Positions 1 through 6,377 of a stretch of DNA of 6,377 bases are shown piece after piece. The notes under the pieces were generated by a model. The model did not search any database and was not told the DNA's origin. It was given only the letters and a program-made list of their open reading frames with translations. Positions within the stretch are counted from its first letter, which is position 1. Every line of letters starts with the position of its first letter. The DNA is from Candidatus Competibacteraceae bacterium. Its GTDB lineage: Bacteria > Pseudomonadota > Gammaproteobacteria > Competibacterales > Competibacteraceae. Location: assembly GCA_020445045.1 (NCBI GenBank), contig JAGRHI010000033.1, positions 15,599 to 21,975 on the forward strand. Direction: 5' to 3'. Position numbers and translations under genes: made by a program.

Positions 1-728
1 ACCAGCGCGATCGCCGCAAGATCAACGCGGTGCGCTTCCAGGTCAGCGATAACCCGCAGATGTCGTTGTTCGCCCAGCGGCAGGCCGCGCTCGCCGCCTC
101 GGCCGAGGCGGAAGCCGCCGATCCGACACCGGGCGACACGGCGGAACAGGCTTGGCGCCTGCGCGGCAAATTGGTGGCGTTCGGCCTGAACGCCCGCCAG
201 ATTCGCATGGCGCTCACCAGTCACGCGCCCAGCTATCTGGAAGACAACATCGCCGTGGTCGAGCGCGATCTGGCCGCCGGCAAGGTCCGTAATTTACCCG
301 CCTATCTGCTCGCGGCGCTGCGCGAAGACTACCGACCGGCGGCGGCGCGCCGCTTACCGAATCCGACGGGGGCTCCCGGGTCCGGCGGCGTGGGCGAGGA
401 GGCCAGCGAGCCGGCGGCGGCGCGACTCGAACGCTTGCGCACCCAGTTCGTGACGGAGCAGCTACAGACGGCGCTGGAGCGTTTGCGCCCGGCGGAGCGG
501 GCGGCGATGGAGCGGGATTACATCGCCCGGCTGGAGCGCGGCGACGGTTTCGAGGCGCGGCTCATTCTCGGTCTGTATCGCAAGAGCGGATTGAACAGCA
601 AGATCGTGGAAAGCCATTTCCGGGTTTTTGCCCGCGAACGGCTGGTTGGGGCGATGGACGAAGAGGCGTTCGCCGCCTATGCTGCTTCGAATGGGGACGA
701 TGTTCCCGTTTCAGTGACGGTATCCTAA
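1..728 (+). CDS. Replication initiator protein, Rep_3/RepB-like (5' end outside the window)
   Basis: The reading frame is open to the left edge (first full codon at 3) and ends at TAA 726-728, leaving 241 visible residues. A GTG at 30 could be read as a start, but the codons before it (QRDRRKINAV) continue a sensible protein, so the gene is treated as partial. Visible residues 5-22 (RKINAVRFQV then NPQ) resemble the end of the second winged-helix domain of plasmid Rep_3 initiators. Residues 55-112 match the helical block that follows in that family: an 'FGLNARQIRMAL' helix, then 'GKVRNLPAYLLAAL'. Known members bind iterons and open the origin of plasmids and related replicons. A Gly/Pro/Ala-rich linker (about 113-139) leads to a charged helical tail (about 140-230) that I do not recognise. 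The DNA-binding half and any iterons would lie upstream, out of view. Family assignment is by motif memory; a chromosomal homologue with another role cannot be excluded. Confidence 0.7.
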   Translation, partial: QRDRRKINAVRFQVSDNPQMSLFAQRQAALAASAEAEAADPTPGDTAEQAWRLRGKLVAFGLNARQIRMALTSHAPSYLEDNIAVVERDLAAGKVRNLPAYLLAALREDYRPAAARRLPNPTGAPGSGGVGEEASEPAAARLERLRTQFVTEQLQTALERLRPAERAAMERDYIARLERGDGFEARLILGLYRKSGLNSKIVESHFRVFARERLVGAMDEEAFAAYAASNGDDVPVSVTVS

Positions 729-752
729 GGATTTCAAGCCAAGAAGAATCGA

Positions 753-3269
753 ATGCAGCTGCTTGGGAGAGATGGGTCGGCTCGCGGGTTGAGGGTGCGA
801 GTCGCGCCGCCAGTTGGCCCCGGGAGTGGTCGGTACATTCGACTATTGGGCCTGCTGGTGTGCGCGGTTGGCGGCTGGTTATCCGCCTTGCCGGCGGCGG
901 CTGGGATCGTTCCTGCCGTCGATCGCGACGAGTCCGGTTTATGGGCCGCCGGCACGCTGATCCTCTTGGGGGTGATCGGAGTGCCGGGCGCGCTGCTCCT
1001 CAAGCAACGGCACCGATTCAGGGCGACGAAGGAACAGTTGGAAGTACAGATTATCACATTGATGAGGCGATGCGCCAACCTGGAAACCCAGCTTGAAACT
1101 CAGCGGTTGGACGATGAATACCGCCGGAAGGATCTGGAAGCGAAAGCCGAACGCCAGCGTCGGGCCGTCGCGGCCCTGCGCGACAGCGAATACCAGTTTC
1201 GCAATCTCAGCCAGCAACTGCCCGTCGGCGTTTTTCTGGTCGATGTCGAGGGCCGCTGCCAGTACGTCAACGAGCGCTGGTGCCAGATGAGCGGTCTGAC
1301 CGCCGAGCAGGCGACCGGGTTGCCGTGGATGCGGTTCGTGCATCCCGACGAGCGTGAACAGGTGCTGCGGGATTGGCGGACGGCGGTCGAACAGGAATCC
1401 GGATTTGCCGCCGATCACCGCATTCGCGGCCCCTCGGGCCGGGTCGCGTGGCTGGGTACCCGCATCGTGCCGTTGCGCGACCGCGCCAGCCGGATCGTGT
1501 CGTATCTGGGCGTCAACATGGACATCGCCGGTTTCAAGCGGACCGAGGAAACCCTGCGCGCCAGCGAGACCCGCTTCCGCGGCTATTTCGAACTGTCGTT
1601 GGTCGGCGTGGCGCTAACCGGTCCCGACAAGCGCTGGTGGGAAGTCAACGACCGGCTGTGCGAGATCCTCGGTTACCGGCGGGAACAACTGCTCAGGTTG
1701 AGTTGGGCCGAGCAGACTCACCCGGACGATCTGGACGTCGATATCGCCCAGTTCGAGCGGGTGATGGCCCGGCGCATCGACGGCTATTCGCTCGACAAGC
1801 GCTTCCTGCGCCCCGACGGCGCGCTGGTTTACGCCAGCGTTTCGACGCGCTGCGTGCGTCGGCCAAACGGGATGGTGGATCATTTCGTGACCGTGGTGCA
1901 GGACATCACCGAGCGCAAGCAGGCGGAAGACCGCATTCGGAAATTGGCTTATCACGACGCGCTGACCGGTTTACCGAACCGGGAGCTGCTGACCGACCGG
2001 CTGTTGCAGGCGGTGGCGCGGGCCAACCGCGACCACACCCAGGTTGGGGTCCTGCTGGTGGATCTCGACCTGTTCAAGCGCATCAACGACACTCTGGGCC
2101 ATTCGGTTGGGGATCAATTGCTGCGGGAGGTGGCGGCGCGCTTGCAAGGATGCGTGCGGTCGGGCGACACCGTGTCGCGCCAAGGCGGCGACGAGTTTGC
2201 CATCGTCCTGCCCGATCTGACGATTGCCAACGACGACGCCGCCCGCATCGCACGGCGAATACTGGATATGGTGGCGCGGCCCTGCCATCTCGACGGGAAA
2301 GAATTGCACGCCAGTTGCAGCATCGGGATCAGCGTGTTTCCACGCGATGGCCGCGGCGCGGAGACCTTGCTGAAAAACGCCGATATCGCTCTGTACCGGG
2401 CCAAGGACATGGAGCGGAACAACTATCAGTTTTATCTATCGGGCGCCACCGTGCTGGCCCGCGAGCGGCTGGACTTGGAGAATAGCCTACGGTACGCCGT
2501 GGACCGGCGGCAGTTGGTGCTGTACTACCAGCCGAAATGGGATTTCCACCTCAGGGCCATCACCGGCGCTGAAGCGCTGATTCGCTGGAACCACCCCCAA
2601 TTCGGCCTGCTGTCGCCCGCTCGCTTCATTCCGATCGCCGAAGACAGCAGTTTGATTTTACCGCTTGGCGAGTGGGTGTTGCGCGAAGCCGTGCGCGAGA
2701 TCGGCCGGTTGCATCGCCGAGGTTTCCCGGGGCTGCGGGTGGCGGTCAATCTGTCGGGCCGCCAGTTCCATCAGTCCGGCTTGGTCGATTTGGTGCATAA
2801 GATACTGTCCCAGGACGGTTTCGATTCGACCTGCCTGGAGCTGGAGCTGACCGAAAGCATCCTGATGCATCACACCGAGGACAATATCGCGACGCTGAAG
2901 GATTTCAAGACCATGGGCCTGCGCTTGGCCATTGACGATTTCGGAACCGGCTACTCGTCGCTGAGCTATCTGCAGCGGTTTCCGGTGGACGTGCTCAAGA
3001 TCGACCGCTCTTTCGTGATGCACCTGCCGGCCAGCACCAGCAGCGCCGCGATCGTCGATGCGATCGTCACCCTGGGGCACGGCCTGCAATTGGATGTGGT
3101 GGCGGAAGGCGTGGAAACCGTGGAGCAGCTTGCGTTCCTGCAAGCGCATGGTTGCGACGAAGGTCAGGGTTTCCATTTCGGCCGTCCGCTGCCGCTGGAA
3201 GAATTCCAGAAGCTGTTGCACCAGGATCGGGTCAGAGCGGCAGCAGCAGGGGCGCCACCAGCAGAGTGA
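753..3269 (+). CDS. Membrane-anchored PAS-PAS-GGDEF-EAL cyclic-di-GMP synthase/phosphodiesterase
   Basis: This 838-residue protein probably both makes and degrades the second messenger c-di-GMP at the inner membrane. Two hydrophobic helices (about 28-50 and 62-83) flank a short loop, so there is almost no periplasmic sensor. A charged coiled coil (about 88-145) follows. PAS1 spans about 147-262 and PAS2 about 272-390, each closing with a PAC-type strand (GVNMDIAGFKR; VVQDITERKQAE). The GGDEF domain (about 395-560) has an intact GGDEF at 478-482 and an inhibitory I-site R469-x-x-D472 at the standard spacing. The EAL domain (about 575-822) has EAL at 607-609, N666, E698, the DDFGTG pair D728/D729, K749, E785 (AEGVET) and Q805, spaced as in active phosphodiesterases. 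The ATG at 753 is preceded by a weak AAGAAG (741-746). It lies 24 bases after the initiator gene on the same strand, so co-transcription is possible. The last 12 residues are coded inside the antisense of the next gene. The input signal is unknown. Confidence 0.95.
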   Translation: MQLLGRDGSARGLRVRVAPPVGPGSGRYIRLLGLLVCAVGGWLSALPAAAGIVPAVDRDESGLWAAGTLILLGVIGVPGALLLKQRHRFRATKEQLEVQIITLMRRCANLETQLETQRLDDEYRRKDLEAKAERQRRAVAALRDSEYQFRNLSQQLPVGVFLVDVEGRCQYVNERWCQMSGLTAEQATGLPWMRFVHPDEREQVLRDWRTAVEQESGFAADHRIRGPSGRVAWLGTRIVPLRDRASRIVSYLGVNMDIAGFKRTEETLRASETRFRGYFELSLVGVALTGPDKRWWEVNDRLCEILGYRREQLLRLSWAEQTHPDDLDVDIAQFERVMARRIDGYSLDKRFLRPDGALVYASVSTRCVRRPNGMVDHFVTVVQDITERKQAEDRIRKLAYHDALTGLPNRELLTDRLLQAVARANRDHTQVGVLLVDLDLFKRINDTLGHSVGDQLLREVAARLQGCVRSGDTVSRQGGDEFAIVLPDLTIANDDAARIARRILDMVARPCHLDGKELHASCSIGISVFPRDGRGAETLLKNADIALYRAKDMERNNYQFYLSGATVLARERLDLENSLRYAVDRRQLVLYYQPKWDFHLRAITGAEALIRWNHPQFGLLSPARFIPIAEDSSLILPLGEWVLREAVREIGRLHRRGFPGLRVAVNLSGRQFHQSGLVDLVHKILSQDGFDSTCLELELTESILMHHTEDNIATLKDFKTMGLRLAIDDFGTGYSSLSYLQRFPVDVLKIDRSFVMHLPASTSSAAIVDAIVTLGHGLQLDVVAEGVETVEQLAFLQAHGCDEGQGFHFGRPLPLEEFQKLLHQDRVRAAAAGAPPAE

Positions 3270-5058
3270 GCACCATCGTCAGCAGCAGCAACGGCAGTCC
3301 CACCCGCGCGAAGTCGTTGAAGCGGTAGCCGCCGGGCGCCAGCACCAAGGTATTGACCGGCGAGGACACCGGGGTGACGAAGGCCGCCGAGGCCGCCACC
3401 GCCACGGTCATGGCGAAGGGGTAGGGCGATACCCCGAGCTTCTGGGCGGCGGCGATGGCAACCGGCGCGATCAGCACCGCCGTCGCGGTGTTGGAGATGA
3501 ACATGCCGATCAGCGCCGCCAGCACGAAGATGCCGGCCAGCAGCGCCAACGGGCCGAATCCACCCAATCCCGCCACCAACCCGTCGGCGATCAGCGTCAC
3601 GCCGCCGGCTTGCTGCAACGCCTTGGCCAGGGGCAGCATGCCGGCGATCACCACCAGGCTGGGCCAGTTGATCGAACGGTAGGCGTCTTCCATGCGCAGG
3701 CAGCGAAACAAGCCCATCGCCAGCGCCGCCAGCAACACCGCCACCACGTTGGGCACCAACCCGAAGGTCATGGCCAGCACCATGGCCAGCAGGATCGCCA
3801 GGGCGAACGGCGCCTGTCGGTAGGCGGGGGCGACGTCGCTCAACTCCGCCGGCAGGCCGAGCACCAGAAAATGCTTTTGCTCGCCTTGCAGCAGGCCGAT
3901 CCGCTTCCAGGCACCGACGACCAGCAGGATATCGCCGAAGGCCAGCTTTTCCTCGATCAGATTGCCGGGCAGGGGCTGGCGGTTGCGGCGGATACCCAGC
4001 ACGCTCAGGCCATGATGGCTGCGAAACGTGGCTTGCCGCAGGGTCTGACCGATCAGTTCCGAATCCGGCGGCAGCATCACTTCCACCATGCCCAGCTCGT
4101 TGACCAGGCTACGTTGCTGACTGTCCGCGATCAGCAGACGGCTGAGCCGCTCGGCGGAGCACAGCGCGGTGGCCGCCTCGCCCGGTCCGACCACGTACAG
4201 CGCGTCGGCGGGGTGGAATTCGGTATTGGCCAGCGCCGGTGACACCGTTTCGGTAAAGCGCTCCTGCCGCCCGACGCCGACGACGGTGATGCCGTAGCGG
4301 GTGCGCAGTTGCGCGCTGGCGACGGTTTGGCCGATCAACGGCGAGTCGGAATCGAGCCGCAAGCGATGCAACTGCTTGGTCAGATTGTAACTTTCCGCCA
4401 GCTCCAGTAGGGTCCGCCGGCGGCCGGCGGTGCCGGTTCGCGGAGGGGTGGCCGGCAGCAGCCGCCGACCGAGCGTCATCATGTAGACGACGCCCAGCGC
4501 GAGCGCCAACAGGCCGATTGGGGTGATGCTGAAAAAGCCGAACGGCCGCAGGCCGGCGCCACGCAGGGCGTCGTTGATCACCAGGTTGGGTGGGGTGGCG
4601 ATCAGGGTCAGCAGGCCACTGAGCAGGGCGGCGAAGGCCATCGGCATCATCAATCGGCCGGGGCCGATGCCGAGCCGGCTGGTGATGCCGAGCACCACCG
4701 GGATGAAGATCGCCACCACGCCGGTGGAGCTCATGAACGCGCCCAACCCGGCCACGGCCAGCATCAGCAGCACCAGCAACCGGGTTTCGCTGGCGCCGGC
4801 CAGCCGGGTCAGCCAGACGCCGACCTGATAGGCGACGCCGGTCCGCACCAGTCCCTCGCCGACCACGAACAGCCCGGCGATCAGCAGGATCAGGGGGTCG
4901 CCGAAGCCGGCCACTGCTTCGGACACGGTCAGGGACCTGCCCAGGATCAGCGCCAGGATCACCAATATAGCCACCACGTCCGGCCGCAGCCGGTCGCTGG
5001 CGAACAGCACCACGGTCACGGCCAGCAGGCCGAAAACGAACTGGGCATCGGGGGTCAT
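3232..5058 (-). CDS. SLC13/DASS-type anion permease with two central TrkA-C (RCK_C) domains
   Basis: This 608-residue inner-membrane protein probably imports an anion (dicarboxylate, sulfate or similar) with Na+ or H+; the substrate cannot be read from sequence. The N-terminal membrane half (about 5-197) carries GDPLILLIAG (53-62), an SST (110-112) at the family's SNT position, and ATPPNLVIND (154-163). Two RCK_C domains follow (about 230-300 and 320-390). They are visible as an internal repeat: LIGQT occurs at 241-245 and 335-339, each followed by a similar strand (GITVVGV / GLSVLGI). The C-terminal membrane half (about 418-606) has SNT (522-524) and TPVSSPVN (562-569). Length and order fit SLC13-TrkA-C permeases. 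I chose ATG 5058-5056 because AAGGAG lies 10 bases upstream. An upstream in-frame ATG at 5103 would add 15 residues (MAPIIRRPLARSRLS) that look unlike the family. The gene is divergent from the hydrolase and convergent with the c-di-GMP gene. Confidence 0.92.
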   Translation of the reverse strand: MTPDAQFVFGLLAVTVVLFASDRLRPDVVAILVILALILGRSLTVSEAVAGFGDPLILLIAGLFVVGEGLVRTGVAYQVGVWLTRLAGASETRLLVLLMLAVAGLGAFMSSTGVVAIFIPVVLGITSRLGIGPGRLMMPMAFAALLSGLLTLIATPPNLVINDALRGAGLRPFGFFSITPIGLLALALGVVYMMTLGRRLLPATPPRTGTAGRRRTLLELAESYNLTKQLHRLRLDSDSPLIGQTVASAQLRTRYGITVVGVGRQERFTETVSPALANTEFHPADALYVVGPGEAATALCSAERLSRLLIADSQQRSLVNELGMVEVMLPPDSELIGQTLRQATFRSHHGLSVLGIRRNRQPLPGNLIEEKLAFGDILLVVGAWKRIGLLQGEQKHFLVLGLPAELSDVAPAYRQAPFALAILLAMVLAMTFGLVPNVVAVLLAALAMGLFRCLRMEDAYRSINWPSLVVIAGMLPLAKALQQAGGVTLIADGLVAGLGGFGPLALLAGIFVLAALIGMFISNTATAVLIAPVAIAAAQKLGVSPYPFAMTVAVAASAAFVTPVSSPVNTLVLAPGGYRFNDFARVGLPLLLLTMVLTLLVAPLLLPL

Positions 5059-5068
5059 GGAAAGTCGG

Positions 5069-5074
5069 CTCCTT
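5069..5074 (-). promoter_or_regulatory. Ribosome binding site of the SLC13 permease
   Basis: AAGGAG on the minus strand, 10 bases before the ATG at 5058. It is the best Shine-Dalgarno match near this gene and is the reason for choosing the internal start over the ATG at 5103. Confidence 0.65.
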
Positions 5075-5089
5075 GCGAGCGGCCGCCTG

Positions 5090-5095
5090 ATTATT
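5090..5095 (-). promoter_or_regulatory. Possible -10 element for the SLC13 permease
   Basis: AATAAT on the minus strand matches the sigma70 -10 consensus at five of six bases. It sits about 15 bases before the AAGGAG site, which would give a short leader and fit the start at 5058. No good -35 hexamer is found 16-18 bases upstream, so this is weak. It would fall inside the reading frame if the 5103 start were used. Confidence 0.25.
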
Positions 5096-5150
5096 GGGGC
5101 CATCCATGGAAAAATGCAGCTAACCTTAGCCCAAACGAGAGCCGCCCGTC

Positions 5151-5786
5151 ATGTCCGTAAACGAGGAAACCGTCTTTTTCAATGCTGGCCAGCCGCGGTT
5201 GGAGGGTCGCTTGTGGTTGGCGTCCGGCCCGTGGGCCGCGATCATCACCCACCCTCATCCCTTGTACGGCGGCGAGTTGGACAATCCGGTGGTGGCGGCG
5301 CTGACCGGTGTCTACCAGCGTTTGGGTTACAGCACGCTGCGCTTCAATTTTCGTGGGGTCGGCGCCAGCGCCGGGGATTACGATGATGGCCGGGGCGAGC
5401 GGGATGACGTGCGCGCGGCGGCGGCTTTCCTGGAAGCGGCGGGCAAGACCGTGACCGACCTGGCCGGTTATTCCTTCGGTGCCTGGATCAACCTGGGTCT
5501 CGATCCGCCACTCGCCGGGGTGCGTCGGCTGTTGCTGGTGGCGCCGCCGGTGGCGTATCTGGACTTTGACGGGATGGTGGCGCCGCCGTCGGTGGCGTTG
5601 CGGGTGGTGGCCGGCGATCGCGACGGTTTCGCGCCGCTGGATGTGCTGCGGGAACAGTTACCGCGCTGGCAGCCGGCCGCCGGTCTGCGTGTGCTGCCGG
5701 GGGCCGACCATTTTTTTCACGGGAACGCGCTGGACCGGCTGGCGGCGCTGGTCGAAACGCTGTTGGCGGCCCCGGCCGGTCCATGA
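5151..5786 (+). CDS. Small alpha/beta hydrolase (dienelactone-hydrolase-like, HPHPLYGG type)
   Basis: This 211-residue, probably cytosolic protein has the compact single-domain alpha/beta hydrolase fold often annotated as 'alpha/beta superfamily hydrolase' (COG2945-like). HPHPLYGG (34-41) with N45 is the family's N-terminal signature around the oxyanion region. FNFRGVGAS (65-73) is followed by the typical D76/G80/E83/D85 acidic stretch. The nucleophile elbow is GYSFG (106-110) with S108. The likely acid is D156 in AGDRD (154-158), and the likely base is H187 in ADHFFHG (185-191). The full triad is therefore present and the length is normal. No signal peptide or membrane segment is seen. The physiological ester or other substrate is unknown for this family. 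The start ATG is preceded by a weak CGAGAG (5136-5141). It is divergent from the SLC13 permease, and its stop lies 7 bases from that of the convergent gene. Serine hydrolase chemistry is well supported; the biological role is not. Confidence 0.88.
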   Translation: MSVNEETVFFNAGQPRLEGRLWLASGPWAAIITHPHPLYGGELDNPVVAALTGVYQRLGYSTLRFNFRGVGASAGDYDDGRGERDDVRAAAAFLEAAGKTVTDLAGYSFGAWINLGLDPPLAGVRRLLLVAPPVAYLDFDGMVAPPSVALRVVAGDRDGFAPLDVLREQLPRWQPAAGLRVLPGADHFFHGNALDRLAALVETLLAAPAGP

Positions 5787-5793
5787 CGTCGCC

Positions 5794-6377
5794 TTAGATC
5801 TTGATCGGGGTAATGATCATCTGGATCTCCCGCAGGTGCAGCCGGCGCTGCATGGCGATGGCCGTGTGATTATGCAGCCAGGAGATGAACCAGTTCTCGC
5901 TGTTGAAGATGAGCTTGCTGGCCAGGCAGACGCTGTTGGGATAACGCTCGACCACGCTGGCCGTCAGTTTTTCCAGTTCCGCTTCCGCGTCGGTGCCGTA
6001 AGCGGAGTGAGAAGCCGCGGCCCAGCCCTGATGGTGGCAATAGTTCACGTAATAGCGCAACGAATTTTCGATCTGGTATTGCAGGGAGCGTAGCGCCCCC
6101 TTGCCGCCGTAGCTCTCCGTGTCCACCTCGCCGACGCTGATGAAAACGAAGTTCTTGAAGTGGCCGGGAAACAGCTCGTTCAGCCACTTGAGCGCGTACA
6201 TGCCGAGCCCGCGATTCTTGCCGACCAGAAAGATGGCGGTCGCCTGTTCGGGGTCCAGTGGGGGTTCCGGCAGGTCCTCCCCCCAACTGGGCCGCGGCGC
6301 GTAGAGCGCGTCGATGGTGTGCAACTGCCGGCGGACCTGTTCGTAGTGGTTCTTGATCAGCGCGCAGACCCCGATGA
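5794..6377 (-). CDS. C-terminal cytosolic domain of an APC-family amino acid permease (5' end outside the window)
   Basis: The minus-strand frame is open to the right edge and ends at TAA (5796-5794), giving 193 visible residues. A TTG at 6324 is not credible as a start, because the 17 codons before it (IGVCALIKNHYEQVRRQ) continue the same protein and look like the end of a last membrane helix followed by a basic 'KNHY' juncture. The rest is soluble. It includes a beta-alpha unit TAIFLVGKNRGLGMYAL, then FPGHFKNFVFISVGEVD, then a C-terminal HNHTAIAMQRRLH and IQMIITPIKI. These resemble the long C-terminal tail of a group of bacterial APC amino acid/polyamine permeases of roughly 600-660 residues, as I recall them. 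The tail probably has a regulatory role; this is inference. The transport core is not in the window, so the substrate cannot be judged, and the assignment rests on tail motifs alone. Confidence 0.7.
   Translation of the reverse strand, partial: IGVCALIKNHYEQVRRQLHTIDALYAPRPSWGEDLPEPPLDPEQATAIFLVGKNRGLGMYALKWLNELFPGHFKNFVFISVGEVDTESYGGKGALRSLQYQIENSLRYYVNYCHHQGWAAASHSAYGTDAEAELEKLTASVVERYPNSVCLASKLIFNSENWFISWLHNHTAIAMQRRLHLREIQMIITPIKI

Larger units (their letters stand above)
5059..5150. promoter_or_regulatory. Divergent intergenic region between permease and hydrolase
   Basis: These 92 bases separate the two divergent starts and must hold the promoters of both genes if neither is transcribed from further away. 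The stretch 5107-5135 is noticeably more A/T-rich than the coding sequence around it. On the plus strand I see only a poor -10-like TAACCT (5121-5126) with no matching -35, and no clear operator dyad beyond the restriction-type palindrome CCATGG at 5104-5109. Confidence 0.45.

Noticed and set aside
694..707. Short inverted repeat GGGA...TCCC near the end of the initiator gene
   Set aside because: A stem of four base pairs within coding sequence is too short to support a regulatory call.
722..732. Small palindrome ATCCT-A-AGGAT around the stop of the initiator gene
   Set aside because: The loop is one base and no U-tract follows, so it is not a plausible terminator; a chance palindrome is likely.
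1373..2485. Plus-strand frame of 370 codons inside the c-di-GMP gene
   Set aside because: It is an alternate frame of PAS/GGDEF coding sequence, Arg/Pro/Gly-rich with no motif. The main frame has clear, continuous domains.
3058..4242. Long plus-strand frame (394 codons) rich in Gln, His and Arg
   Set aside because: It is the antisense of the SLC13 permease and an out-of-frame reading of the EAL domain. Its composition is that of a GC-rich shadow frame and it shows no domain.
4109..5107. Second minus-strand frame of 332 codons over the permease
   Set aside because: It is an Arg/Pro-rich shadow of the real permease frame, with no membrane helices or recognisable domain.
5479..6093. Plus-strand frame bridging the hydrolase and the convergent gene
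   Set aside because: It is Trp/Arg-rich over the hydrolase and antisense beyond it. The competing frames carry clear family motifs.
6319..6324. TTG start for the right-edge gene
   Set aside because: The frame stays open upstream to the window edge and continues the protein family's pattern, so the gene is cut by the window rather than starting here.

Overview
The window is a gene-dense, GC-rich stretch with five protein-coding genes. Two of them are cut by the window edges. It looks like a high-GC proteobacterium, most likely gamma- or betaproteobacterial. The basis is codon use, a multidomain PAS-GGDEF-EAL protein, an SLC13/TrkA-C permease and compact spacing. A Competibacter-like lineage is a guess from family combination only. 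I see no tRNA, rRNA, CRISPR array, insertion sequence or integrase.

Layout, left to right. (1) At 1-728 (+) is the 3' part of a replication-initiator-like gene of the Rep_3/RepB type; its start lies outside the window. (2) After a 24-base gap, 753-3269 (+) encodes an 838-residue membrane-anchored c-di-GMP protein. Its order is two membrane helices, coiled coil, PAS, PAS, GGDEF, EAL, and all the signature catalytic residues of both enzyme domains are present. (3) On the minus strand, 3232-5058 encodes an SLC13/DASS-type permease with two TrkA-C (RCK_C) domains between its membrane halves. Its 3' end overlaps the c-di-GMP gene tail to tail by 38 bases. (4) A 92-base divergent intergenic region leads to 5151-5786 (+), a small alpha/beta hydrolase of the HPHPLYGG type. 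(5) Its stop is 7 bases from the stop of a convergent minus-strand gene (5794-6377). That gene is the C-terminal cytosolic part of what looks like an APC-family amino acid permease; its start lies beyond the right edge.

The genes do not form one obvious pathway. The initiator and the c-di-GMP gene are co-directional and close enough to be co-transcribed. The SLC13 permease and the hydrolase share a divergent promoter region. The rest is convergent packing with almost no room for terminators. I found no clear undescribed system. The points most worth a second look are the plasmid-type initiator next to a signalling gene, the c-di-GMP protein tail that is coded entirely in the antisense of its neighbour, and the permease start site.
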